This document shows, one piece after another, positions 33,194 through 42,128 of a stretch of 64,000 nt of DNA (position 1 is the stretch's first letter; every line of letters starts with the position of its first letter). A program made the translations under genes and the position numbers. The notes under the pieces were generated by a model. That model was not told the origin of the DNA. It saw only the letters and a list, made by a program, of their open reading frames with translations, and did not search any database. The stretch spans positions 744,001 through 808,000 of the forward strand of contig NZ_CP091786.1 in NCBI RefSeq assembly GCF_022024015.1, read 5' to 3'. The stretch is from Prevotella sp. E9-3 (GTDB lineage Bacteria > Bacteroidota > Bacteroidia > Bacteroidales > Bacteroidaceae).

Positions 33194-34569
33194 TGGAACA
33201 TGACACTAACAACATCCCCGAACTCCAATCTCCTTTCGAGCAGTTGAGAGAGGTTGATGCCGATGGCAAGGAATGGTGGAACTCACGCAAGTTAGCGCGA
33301 GTGATGGGCTATGGCAAGTACTGGAACTTTGAACGTGTCATAGCCAAAGCACAGGCATGGACTTCACAAAAGGGCTATCATCTAAGGGAGCATTTTGTGG
33401 AGATAACGGAAATGGCGGAACTGGGCAGTGGTGCTGTCAGAAAAGTGACGAGCATTCGACTTTCACGTGCTGCATGTATGGCTGTGGCTATGAATGCCGA
33501 CCAAAAGAAAGAGATGGTGAAGGCTGCACAACAGTATTTTAGTTCAACCATGTCTCCAGATGTTGCTGTGAGAAGCATGGAGTCCTCAGTACTCATGTAT
33601 AGAAGTGGACATGGGAAAGTACAGGTTCAAGTTATCTTCGACACCAATACTTTTTGGCTTTCACAACAGAGAATGGCAGAGTTATTTGGTATCGACGTTC
33701 GTACAGTTAATTATCATCTTAAACAGATTGATGAAAGCGGAGAGATACATTTGTCCGACACTATCCGAAAAATTAGGATACCTTCGGACAAATGGTCTGG
33801 TGAAGTGATGATGTATAACCTAGATGTGGTCATTGCAGTGGGGTATCGTGTGAATAGCTACGAGGCTACTCAGTTCCGTATCTGGGCAACACAAGTCTTG
33901 AAAGAATACCTTACCAAAGGCTTTGTATTGGATGATGAGCGCCTGAAAGGTAAAAACGTATTCGGGGCAGACTACTTCGATGATTTGCTTGACCGCATTC
34001 GTGAGATACGTATCAGTGAGCGACGTTACTATCAGAAGATTACGGACATATATAGCGAGTGTAGTTCTGATTATGATAAGGATTCTGAGGAAACTCAGTT
34101 GTTCTTCAAGACGGTACAGAACATCATGCATTATGCCGTAACTAAACAGACTGCTGCTGAGATTATCTATGACCGTGCAGATGCAGAACGCCCTCACATG
34201 GGATTGACTACCTGGAAGAATGCACCAGACGGAAGAGTTGTGAAATCGGATGTTACTGTGGCCAAGAACTATCTCAGCGAAAAAGAGGTTGATTCGTTGA
34301 ACAGGTTGAGCAATGCCTTCATAGACATTGCAGAGCAACGCGCAGAAGACCATATCTTGATGACAATGGCGGACTGGTCGGCTCTCCTACAGCGCTACAT
34401 GGATTTGAATAACCGTCCTTTGCTTCCAGATGCTGGACGTGTGACTCACGAACAAGCGGTAGAAAAGGCACTCACAGAATATGACAAGTTCCGTGTCATT
34501 CAAGATAGAGAAATTATGAGCGATTTCGACAAGCAATTGAAATTATTGTTTGGAGATAAGAAAGATTGA
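33193..34569 (+). CDS. DinD N-terminal domain fused to RhuM virulence-type protein
   Basis: 458 residues. Residues 15-120 repeat the DinD domain (NSRKLARVMGYGKYWNFERVI, HLREHFVEITEMAE, LSRAACMAVAMNADQKKEMVKAAQQYFS). From about residue 135 it is a RhuM protein (KVQVQVIFDTNTFWLSQQRMAELFG, VRTVNYHLKQIDESGE, YNLDVVIAVGYRVNSYEATQFRIWATQVLKEYLTKGF, TVQNIMHYAVTKQTAAEIIYDRAD). RhuM genes are widespread in defence islands and pathogenicity islands, and their biochemical role is not established. The predicted HTH near 155-175 suggests DNA binding. The fusion may tie a damage- or DNA-sensing head to the RhuM body. Confidence 0.82.
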   Translation: MEHDTNNIPELQSPFEQLREVDADGKEWWNSRKLARVMGYGKYWNFERVIAKAQAWTSQKGYHLREHFVEITEMAELGSGAVRKVTSIRLSRAACMAVAMNADQKKEMVKAAQQYFSSTMSPDVAVRSMESSVLMYRSGHGKVQVQVIFDTNTFWLSQQRMAELFGIDVRTVNYHLKQIDESGEIHLSDTIRKIRIPSDKWSGEVMMYNLDVVIAVGYRVNSYEATQFRIWATQVLKEYLTKGFVLDDERLKGKNVFGADYFDDLLDRIREIRISERRYYQKITDIYSECSSDYDKDSEETQLFFKTVQNIMHYAVTKQTAAEIIYDRADAERPHMGLTTWKNAPDGRVVKSDVTVAKNYLSEKEVDSLNRLSNAFIDIAEQRAEDHILMTMADWSALLQRYMDLNNRPLLPDAGRVTHEQAVEKALTEYDKFRVIQDREIMSDFDKQLKLLFGDKKD

Positions 34570-34587
34570 TTATAATAATTCCATAGT

Positions 34588-34760
34588 TCACCCATACAAC
34601 TACCCATACAAGTTCAATCGACATACGACCTTCTTCTGAGAATGTTACACGTTTGGAATTGGCAATCGGTAGAGAATAAATGGGTGTGAAGAGCATGATG
34701 GAGGCTGTTGGTTTGAAGAATTATCCGAACTTTATAGATTATTCTCACACCAGCAATAAG
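34588..34760 (+). pseudogene. Remnant of a fic 3' end (linker repeat plus winged helix)
   Basis: In one frame the sequence reads THTTTHTS (two 12-nt units ACCCATACAACT/ACCCATACAAGT). It continues through RLELAIGRE, a TAA stop at about 34677, then MGVKSMMEAVGLKNYPNFIDYS. This matches the tail of the intact Fic protein (RLVKALGEE, VKVMMEKIGLKDRENFLDYS). No Fic core precedes it, because the RhuM gene ends directly upstream. Confidence 0.75.
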
Positions 34761-34785
34761 AGAAGAATTTTAAATTATTACTTGA

Positions 34786-35994
34786 ATGACGATGGATACT
34801 ACTCAGAATATATGGAACGGGGCGGTGCAGAATATTGATTCAGTTCCCTTGGTGGTTACCCATAACGAGGAGTTTCTGCGCTGCTTCCGGACAAAAGAAC
34901 GCATCATGCAGCTCACTGCCGACGATGTGCAGCTGTTGCGTAAGATGGCCGATATGGGCGATGCGTTCGCACAATATGGACTGGGGCGTTGGCTCTATTA
35001 CATGCAACCTGCCGATGATTCGATGAGTGAGGCTGAAACGCTTTTCCTCGCTTCTATGAACCATGTGCCTGATGCCATGGCGGCCTATGCGCTGATGTGG
35101 CGCTATGGTGAAACCAAGGAGAACGTGATGGACCTTGAGAAAAGCAACAAGCTGCTCGAAGAAGCCATCCATCGGGGAAGTGAACGGGCTGCCCAGCAGA
35201 TGGATCGTTTCCGTATCTTCGGTATGTTCTGTGATGCAGAGCCAGAGAACGTAGCACATGAGATAGAACAGCGACTGGAGCACGATGACGATGCTGACTC
35301 TTATTGGAATGTCCTGTTGGCATATGCCTATGAAGCACAAGACCGCAAGGAAGAGGCTGTTGAGCAATATGATGAAGCTATCAAAAAGGGTAACAAAGAG
35401 AGTTATTACGATTTGGCAGCTATATATAAGCAGCGTGGCAATATGGCGCTCTACGATAGTTTGATGGAGGAGGGCATCAGGGAGGGCAGTGCCTACTGCT
35501 GTTCCCATCGGGCTGACATGATGGAGGAGGATTTCCAACTGTTGTCGGCCGACGAACAGCAACAGTTGCAGCAGTTGTTGTCTGCCCAGTTAGCGAAAGG
35601 CCTGAAGATGGGCGATGGCTATTGTGCCTATCTTCTCTGGTCGAATTACTATTATGGTACATTGGGATTCCCCGAGGACACGCTGAAGGGAGTACAATAC
35701 CTGAAGCGGGGGGCACGACTGGGCGATGTCAGTTGCATTGAGCAGATAGCCACATTGCATGATGACCAGGAATGGCCCGAAGTGATGAGCTGCACCGAGC
35801 GCTATGAGCTATGGTTGCGCGCGGCACGCTATCTGCCTGACGACAAGGACGCCCTCTGTCAATTGAGAAGATGTAATGACGAAGCATTCCTGTTGAGGCA
35901 TAAGGACGAGCTTGAGCGCTACTGGAAGACGCAATGGGAGAAACTGCTGATTGTCAAGGATGAAGAAGATGGTAAATATGATGCCTACGTATGA
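34786..35994 (+). CDS. Sel1/TPR-like repeat protein
   Basis: 402 residues made largely of helical pairs of the Sel1/TPR type, for example DAFAQYGLGRWLYYMQ, EEAVEQYDEAIKKGNKESYYDLAAIYKQRG and GVQYLKRGARLGDVSCIEQIATLHDD. There is no signal peptide, so it is cytoplasmic. Such repeats mediate protein contacts. The start could be ATG 34786 or 34792. It overlaps the next gene by four bases (ATGA), so the two are translated together. It may be the last part of the defence island or ordinary chromosome; the sequence does not settle this. Confidence 0.7.
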   Translation: MTMDTTQNIWNGAVQNIDSVPLVVTHNEEFLRCFRTKERIMQLTADDVQLLRKMADMGDAFAQYGLGRWLYYMQPADDSMSEAETLFLASMNHVPDAMAAYALMWRYGETKENVMDLEKSNKLLEEAIHRGSERAAQQMDRFRIFGMFCDAEPENVAHEIEQRLEHDDDADSYWNVLLAYAYEAQDRKEEAVEQYDEAIKKGNKESYYDLAAIYKQRGNMALYDSLMEEGIREGSAYCCSHRADMMEEDFQLLSADEQQQLQQLLSAQLAKGLKMGDGYCAYLLWSNYYYGTLGFPEDTLKGVQYLKRGARLGDVSCIEQIATLHDDQEWPEVMSCTERYELWLRAARYLPDDKDALCQLRRCNDEAFLLRHKDELERYWKTQWEKLLIVKDEEDGKYDAYV

Positions 35995-36599
35995 TAAAAC
36001 TATTTAAGACCGAAAACGAAAAAAGAGCAGAGCGTGTCGTCAAGAATATTGAGAAGATGCGCCAAAACTCACAGGAAATGCGGATGTGGAAGAATATTCC
36101 GCTGGCCAAGGAAAGTATGGAACTACTCCAAGCAATTGATGACGATGAGGCCGCATCGGGTATGGCTATGGCCTGTGACGCTATTGTTCAGCAATTGCCT
36201 GAATACGACGTGCCACGATTGGTGCTCGATTTGCTGCACCTTGAACTGACACTGATGCAACGTGCCGGTGGACAACTCCCCGATTGCTGTTCTGCTGAGG
36301 AGGATGTACGCAACGACATTTGTCGGTTGCAGGACTATATTGACATAGCGCATGTCAGCTATAGCGAATTCATGGAGCGCCACCACCGCCATCTTAATTT
36401 TGACCCCATTGAGCGTACCCCGGAGTGGGAGGAGAACTTTTATGAAATAGAGAAAGAATGTGACCACCGTTTAGGAAACGAACCTCGTGGCATGGGCTTC
36501 TGCTTCAGTTACTGGAGTACGCTTAGGCAGGTTTTAGCCGAGCACGGTATTGAGTGGCATTCGCCCTCGGAGTTGAATCCAAGAGTGATGTTTGATTAA
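35991..36599 (+). CDS. Unknown 202-residue protein coupled to the Sel1-like protein
   Basis: Not recognised. It is a soluble, mostly helical, acidic protein rich in Met, Glu and His, with segments such as RAERVVKNIEKMRQNSQEMRMW and a Trp/Tyr-rich end (GFCFSYWSTLRQVLAEHGIEWHS). There is no signal peptide or membrane segment. It starts inside the stop of the Sel1-like gene (ATGA). Its 3' end is 40 bases before the hairpin that marks the left end of the integrated element, so it is the last chromosomal gene on that side. Confidence 0.65.
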   Translation: MIKLFKTENEKRAERVVKNIEKMRQNSQEMRMWKNIPLAKESMELLQAIDDDEAASGMAMACDAIVQQLPEYDVPRLVLDLLHLELTLMQRAGGQLPDCCSAEEDVRNDICRLQDYIDIAHVSYSEFMERHHRHLNFDPIERTPEWEENFYEIEKECDHRLGNEPRGMGFCFSYWSTLRQVLAEHGIEWHSPSELNPRVMFD

Positions 36600-36639
36600 G
36601 TGGCATAAGAAGAAAGTATCACCTGTGAAGAAAAAAATA

Positions 36640-36718
36640 GCGTGTAACTCATTGAGCTACACGCTATAGTTATAGAATTGTTTGTCAGATTTTACTTCAC
36701 CTCCTCAAAAACGACTTT
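36640..36718 (-). other. Left attachment region: displaced dnaK tail and terminator hairpin
   Basis: The 25-nt hairpin at 36640-36664 (GCGTGTA...TACACGC) is identical to the one after dnaK at 56464-56488, in the same orientation. On the minus strand 36692-36718 reads VKVVFEEVK then TAA, against [12 protein letters not shown] in dnaK. ACCTCCTC (36699-36706) is shared with dnaK at 56534-56541. This is what integration into the dnaK 3' end would leave behind. Confidence 0.75.
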
Positions 36719-36754
36719 AACTGACTATCAATGCGTTAGCACCGGATGTTGCAC

Positions 36755-36803
36755 ACATGTCGCAAAAACGGAAATAACCATTGATAATCAACATGTTACA
36801 AAA
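36755..36803 (+). promoter_or_regulatory. Two putative integrase arm sites (left end)
   Basis: ACATGTCGCAAAAA (36755-36768) and ACATGTTACAAAA (36791-36803) match two motifs near the right end (56262 and 56392), all in the same orientation. Arm sites for tyrosine integrases are arranged inside both ends in this way. Confidence 0.55.
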
Positions 36804-38085
36804 TCACTGCAAAGGTACAGATTTATCCCCAAGCAACCAAAAGAAAACACATAAAATATCACATTCTTGCTACATTTTCTTGATTTGGATTGGCAATGGA
36901 ATTCTGAAATGACATAATTTTATTCTGCCAAATAAGAAGTCTTTGGTGTGAAATAGCCTCTTTTTTGCCCTAAATATATCCTTTGTCCACCAAAAATGGT
37001 TAAAATTTGCCCGAAATAAGAAATATTTTCCAAAATGGAAATTATTATCTAATATATTTAGTATATTTGCAAACTGAAGTTACGAAAAGAGTGTAATTTA
37101 TTGGAAATGAGCGTAGGTTAATTGCTCTTGATAGTAATAGGTTACGATTTAGTTAGTTATCTACTGCATTATCCTTCTGCGCGTTGCGTAACCTTCAAAG
37201 AACTCTTCGTATGCAAAAGTAGCTATTTAATTCGAGATTTTGATATAAACTCCCGTTTTTTATCCCCTCATTCATAAGAATTTTCCGTAAAAGCGGTATT
37301 GTCCGTCGGCACACCATTGCCCAAAACGAGTTTGGAACAAACGTGTGCCGACTACCGCATAGCTGGAGAAAAGGGCATTGCCTCACGCCTAAACGATGTT
37401 TAGACAGATGAAGCAATGCCCCTTTCTTTTGCGCCTATGCCAAGAGGTGCTTTTACGGGTTTTCAAATGATTTTTCTTTTTTCGCTGTCTCTTTTGCCGG
37501 AAGCGGAAAGTGAATGCAGAGTGTGTCAGCCTGCCCCATGAATGAAACAGGCGCCCACACACAGCCGGACAAACCGGGAAGAATGATTGTTGCCACCCGG
37601 CTGAACAAGTTCCGTCGGATCGGAAACAATCATACTTCCTTTGTTGTGGTTTGCCCTTTTCACGCTTCCGGTGATGTCTTTTTCCTTTTGGTGATTCTTT
37701 TTTTTACGGATTTTCCCCTGAAGTTTTTTTCTACACAATCTGCCTCTGTTTTCGTTTACCTCCATTTTGCGCCTTTCAGTAAGCCGCATCAGTCAGTCAT
37801 TTTCGTTCTGGGCGCAAAGGTAATTCCGGGATTGGACGGGAAAGCAAGGTCAAGCCTCCTGTTTTCGGTAAAAATCTCCAGCCCTGCGGGTAGTATTTTG
37901 ACCGAAAAACCTTGCATTCCCTAATCCCTACCTTTTCAAGCACCCGAAACGAAAACGACCGATGCGACAGAAAGACGCATAAAAAAAATGTCGGATAAAC
38001 GAGAGGCAGATAAGATAGTTTGAAACTCAACTCCCTCAGCTCTTGAATCCGCATTAAAAACAAAAAAATCAAAAACAGCGAAGAT
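36804..38085. other. Gene-free left arm with promoter-like site and large inverted repeats
   Basis: No credible gene. TATATTTG at 37062-37069 is a possible -7 box. GGTTACG/CGTAACC (about 37140-37195), GTCGGCACAC/GTGTGCCGAC (37305-37314 and 37343-37352, flanked by GCGGTA/TACCGC) and a near-continuous hairpin at 37371-37424 (GGGCATTGC...GCAATGCCC) form three consecutive structures. From about 37440 the sequence resembles the non-coding region that precedes small genes in CTnDOT-type elements. The frame at 37514-37924 has no family features. Confidence 0.5.
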
Positions 38086-38301
38086 ATGACGGCAACGGCA
38101 AATTTCAGACAAATGGCGCAACACATCGGGTTGGCGATATGCGGCTTGATGATGCGCACCGCCTTCGGGGTGTTCGGCATCCTTTGGGGCATCATCAGAG
38201 AGATTGTAAACGGAGTGTTCCGAGTGGCGATAGGTGTAATCGTGGCTATCCTTTCCACCATTGCCTTCTTTGGCTTCATCCTTTGGTTATTCACCCTTTA
38301 A
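38086..38301 (+). CDS. Small hydrophobic protein of CTnDOT-type elements
   Basis: 71 residues. After a short polar N-terminus (MTATANFRQMAQHIG) it is hydrophobic to the end (GVIVAILSTIAFFGFILWLF), so one or two membrane segments are expected. It is followed 11 bases later by another small gene of the same element. Its function is unknown. Confidence 0.65.
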   Translation: MTATANFRQMAQHIGLAICGLMMRTAFGVFGILWGIIREIVNGVFRVAIGVIVAILSTIAFFGFILWLFTL

Positions 38302-38312
38302 CCCTTACCGAC

Positions 38313-38534
38313 ATGGCAAAAAGAAACAGCAAGACGGCAGCGCAGCAGTGCAGATATTACGAGGTGGACAACATCTTCGTGTATATGGTGGAAACGTACA
38401 TCAACGGCAATTTTGAAACTTTCCGAAGATTGTACCACGAACTGAACAAGGACGCACGGAGGGATTTCATGGACTTCCTTCTCAGCGAGGTAGAGCCGAC
38501 CTATTGGAGAGAGATACTGAAACAGATAATCTAA
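38313..38534 (+). CDS. Small 73-residue protein of CTnDOT-type elements
   Basis: Reads MAKRNSKTAAQQCRYYEVDN and ends TYWREILKQII. It is basic at the start, then amphipathic helices (FETFRRLYHELNKDARRDFMDFLL). It lies between the hydrophobic small gene and the pcfK fragment with gaps of 11 and 13 bases, so it belongs to one transcription unit. I know of no assigned function. Confidence 0.65.
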   Translation: MAKRNSKTAAQQCRYYEVDNIFVYMVETYINGNFETFRRLYHELNKDARRDFMDFLLSEVEPTYWREILKQII

Positions 38535-38547
38535 AAATGACAGCGAT

Positions 38548-38702
38548 ATGAAAGGAACAGACCATTTCAAGAGAACGATATATATGTACTTGGAACAGCG
38601 TGCGGAGGAAGATGCGCTATTTGCAAAGAAGTACCGCAACCCTGCCAAGAACATGGACGAGTGCGTGACCCACATTCTGAACTATGTGCAGAAAAGCGGA
38701 TC
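38548..38702 (+). pseudogene. 5' fragment of a PcfK-like gene
   Basis: The frame starts MKGTDHFKRTIYMYLEQRAE and runs to ILNYVQKSG, matching the N-terminus of PcfK-like proteins (normally about 140 residues). After about 50 codons it meets, in a different frame, the C-terminal part of a large helicase/methylase gene. A deletion between the two genes, not a point frameshift, explains this. Confidence 0.7.
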
Positions 38703-39542
38703 GCATCGCTCGAAGGGGAACGCAAGTCGTTCAACAAGGGCAAGCGTGATTCGGAGTTCAAGCTGGAGTCAAAGACCGGCGAGTTGCGCAACAACACGGC
38801 TTTCATAGATGCCATGACGGAGGACTGGAACCGCTTCCTGTCGGTGGTGCAGACCGACAAGGAGGGCAACCGCCTTAATATAATAAAGGTGGACGGAGTG
38901 GATTCCGCCGATGAGAAGGTCATCGGAAAGCGTTTGCAGGAGATAGCCAAGAATGCCACGACCGGAGGGTTGTACACGCAGGTCGGTGAACTTTACGGTT
39001 TTCCGATAAAGGTGGTGAGCGAAAGGATACTCAAAGAGGGATTGGAGTTCACCGACAACCGCTTCGTGGTCGAGGGGAACTACAAGTACACCTACAACAA
39101 CGGGCATCTGGCGATGGCTGACCCGTTGGCCGCCGCCCGCAACTTCCTCAACGCGATGGAGAGGATACCCTCCATCATCGACCAGTACAAGGCGAAGAAC
39201 GAGGTGCTGGAGATGGAGATACCGCAGTTACAGGAGATAGCGGGTAAGGTGTGGAAGAAGGAGGACGAGCTGAAGCAGTTGAAGTCCGAACTTGCCGCCC
39301 TTGACCGAAAAATTCAGCTGGAGCTTGCGCCACCCACGCCCGAAGTCGCAGAAAAGGAGAATGAAGGGCAACAGCTCAAGCCGGAAGCGGAAGATGTGAG
39401 GAACAGGCAGGCGCAATATCCCGAAAATGCACCGCCGCAGATACGCAGTCCGGCGGATAGTATCGTTGCCAACCATGTCATAATCGGGCGTCCGGGACTG
39501 TATGCCAAGGAGGAAACCCGGTCCAAAGGATTGAAAATATAA
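38698..39542 (+). pseudogene. 3' fragment of the large CTn helicase/DNA-methylase gene
   Basis: About 280 codons starting at RIASLEGERKSFNKGKRDSE and ending RSKGLKI. In CTnDOT-type elements this sequence forms the C-terminus of a very large helicase/N6-methylase protein. The conserved piece includes NNTAFIDAMTEDWNRFL and GGLYTQVGELYGFPIKVVSE. No catalytic motif remains. It joins the pcfK fragment out of frame, so both are presumed dead. The stop lies in the outer arm of a nested inverted repeat. Confidence 0.7.
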
Positions 39543-39694
39543 CCTAAGGAATTTTATCTGAAGTATTAATAAGGGCTATCCCAAAAGGTCTAAAAGTAAA
39601 TTTTATCCTTTCTGCAAGTATCTATAGGATGGCAACTGCATTTTTTTCTTTTTGGGCAGCCCTTATTAAAATTTATTCTTATTTTAGGTTATAT
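39537..39694. mobile_element. MITE-like nested inverted repeat
   Basis: TTAATAAGGGCT (39566-39577) pairs with AGCCCTTATTAA (39658-39669), with CCAAAA/TTTTGG just inside. The ends resemble those of Bacteroides IS1182-type elements. Around it ATATAACCTAA (39537-39547) pairs with TTAGGTTATAT (39684-39694). A non-coding 104-bp element may have landed in a terminator hairpin. Confidence 0.55.
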
Positions 39695-40131
39695 ACATTC
39701 ATGTCCATTTATGTAAAAAATTCCTGCTGACCTTGTTTATGTCTTGTCAGTCACCATTTGCAAAACCATATTTGACCCTCAAAGAGGCTGAATTTGATAA
39801 GTAACTTGCTACATACTCATAATAAGGAGCTAAATAGAACACGAATGGGAAATACACAAATGCTAAACTAAAGAAGATATTGGCCAAAATAAACGCTATA
39901 CCGAGAGAGAAACTTGATTTTTCAACTTCCTAAAACGGTGTTGTTCAAACATTTCTACTTATTTGTACTTGCCAGTTGAACCTACGCTTCCCTAATAAAA
40001 TGTCTATGGTAAAAAAAGTTAAAAAATCCTCCCACTTTTGTTAGATATATTTTTTTTGTGTAATTTTGTAATCGTTATGCGGCAGTAATAATATACATAT
40101 TAATACGAGTTAGTAATCCTGTAGTTCTCAT
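39695..40131 (+). promoter_or_regulatory. tet(Q) upstream region with promoter
   Basis: No gene. TTTG (40037-40040) and TAATTTTG (40061-40068) with a 20-base spacer form a near-ideal Bacteroides promoter; transcription should start at about 40075. The rest is AT-rich. The transcript has a leader of about 128 bases before the tet(Q) ATG. Confidence 0.75.
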
Positions 40132-40182
40132 ATGCTACGAGGAGGTATTAAAAGGTGCGTTTCGACAATGCATCTATTGTAG
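40132..40182 (+). CDS. tet(Q) leader peptide
   Basis: Sixteen codons, [16 protein letters not shown], then TAG, ending 20 bases before the tet(Q) ATG. Tetracycline induction of tet(Q)-rteA-rteB is known to act by translational attenuation through the leader region, so this frame is probably part of that switch. Published work favours a very short leader peptide, so the exact frame used is uncertain. Confidence 0.55.
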
Positions 40183-40202
40183 TATATTATTGCTTAATCC
40201 AA

Positions 40203-42128
40203 ATGAATATTATAAATTTAGGAATTCTTGCTCACATTGATGCAGGAAAAACTTCCGTAACCGAGAATCTGCTGTTTGCCAGTGGAGCAACGGAAAAGTG
40301 CGGCCGTGTGGATAATGGTGACACCATAACGGACTCTATGGATATAGAGAAACGTAGAGGAATTACTGTCCGGGCTTCTACGACATCTATTATCTGGAAT
40401 GGAGTGAAATGCAATATCATTGACACTCCGGGACACATGGATTTTATTGCGGAAGTGGAGCGGACATTCAAAATGCTTGATGGAGCAGTCCTCATCTTAT
40501 CCGCAAAGGAAGGCATACAAGCGCAGACAAAGTTGCTGTTCAGTACTTTACAAAAGCTGCAAATCCCGACAATTATATTTATCAATAAGATTGACCGTGC
40601 CGGTGTGAATTTGGAGCGTTTGTATATGGATATAAAAACAAATCTGTCGCAAGATGTCCTGTTTATGCAAACTGTTGTCGATGGATCGGTTTATCCGGTT
40701 TGCTCCCAAACATATATAAAGGAAGAATACAAAGAATTTGTATGCAACCATGACGACGATATATTAGAACGATATTTGGCGGATAGCGAAATTTCACCGG
40801 CTGATTATTGGAATACGATAATCGCTCTTGTGGCAAAAGCCAAAGTCTATCCGGTGCTACATGGATCAGCAATGTTCAATATCGGTATCAATGAGTTGTT
40901 GGACGCCATTTCTTCTTTTATACTTCCTCCGGCATCAGTCTCAAACAGACTTTCAGCTTATCTCTATAAGATAGAGCATGACCCCAAAGGGCATAAAAGA
41001 AGTTTTCTTAAAATAATTGACGGAAGTCTGAGACTTCGAGACGTTGTAAGAATCAACGATTCGGAAAAATTCATCAAGATTAAAAATCTAAAGACTATTT
41101 ATCAGGGCAGAGAGATAAATGTTGATGAAGTGGGTGCCAATGATATCGCGATTGTAGAAGATATAGAAGATTTTCGAATCGGAGATTATTTAGGTGCTAA
41201 ACCTTGTTTGATTCAAGGATTATCTCATCAGCATCCCGCTCTCAAATCCTCCGTCCGGCCAAATAAGCCCGAAGAGAGAAGCAAGGTGATATCCGCTCTG
41301 AATACATTGTGGATTGAAGACCCGTCTTTGTCCTTTTCCATAAACTCATATAGTGATGAATTGGAAATCTCGTTATATGGTTTGACCCAAAAGGAAATCA
41401 TACAGACATTGCTGGAAGAACGATTTTCCGTAAAGGTCCATTTTGATGAGATCAAGACTATCTACAAAGAACGACCTATAAAAAAGGTCAATAAGATTAT
41501 TCAGATCGAAGTACCACCCAACCCTTACTGGGCCACAATAGGGCTGACTCTTGAACCCTTACCGTTAGGGGCAGGGTTGCAAATCGAAAGTGACATCTCC
41601 TATGGTTATCTGAACCATTCTTTTCAAAATGCCGTTTTTGAAGGGATTCGTATGTCTTGCCAATCTGGTTTACATGGATGGGAAGTGACAGATCTGAAAG
41701 TAACTTTTACTCAAGCCGAGTATTATAGCCCGGTAAGTACACCTGCTGATTTCAGACAGCTGACCCCTTATGTCTTCAGGCTGGCTTTGCAACAGTCAGG
41801 TGTGGACATTCTCGAACCGATGCTCTGTTTTGAGTTGCAGATACCCCAAGTAGCGAGTTCCAAAGCTATTACAGATTTGCAAAAACTGATGTCTGAGATT
41901 GAAGACATCAGTTGTAATAATGAGTGGTGTCATATTAAAGGGAAAGTTCCATTAAATACAAGTAAAGACTATGCCTCAGAAGTAAGTTCGTACACTAAGG
42001 GCTTAGGCATTTTTATGGTTAAGCCATGTGGGTATCAAATAACAAAAGACGGTTATTCTGATAATATCCGCATGAACGAAAAAGATAAACTTTTATTCAT
42101 GTTCCAAAAATCAATGTCATTAAAATAA
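40203..42128 (+). CDS. tet(Q): Tetracycline ribosomal protection protein Tet(Q)
   Basis: 641 residues from ATG 40203 ([19 protein letters not shown]). Many records add 16 residues from a GTG at 40155, but that part overlaps the leader. GTPase motifs G1 AHIDAGKT, G3 DTPGH and G4 NKID are intact, and the EF-G-like C-terminus is complete. Tet(Q) uses GTP to remove tetracycline from the ribosome. The sequence is very close to known Tet(Q), with scattered substitutions. It is first in the operon with rteA, whose ATG overlaps the stop by one base. Confidence 0.97.

Noticed and set aside
36640..36664. The duplicated hairpin as a mere common terminator
   Set aside because: Identity over 25 nt is accompanied by a dnaK-like tail, direct orientation, int at the other end and end-specific motifs, so attachment-site duplication explains more. 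The simple terminator view is not fully excluded.
37514..37924. 136-codon frame in the left arm
   Set aside because: Low-complexity Phe/Leu-rich translation, no ribosome site and no domain; best read as non-coding CTn sequence.
40155..40202. 16 extra N-terminal residues often given to Tet(Q)
   Set aside because: The GTG lies inside the regulatory leader, and the conserved EF-G-like start is MNIINLG at 40203.
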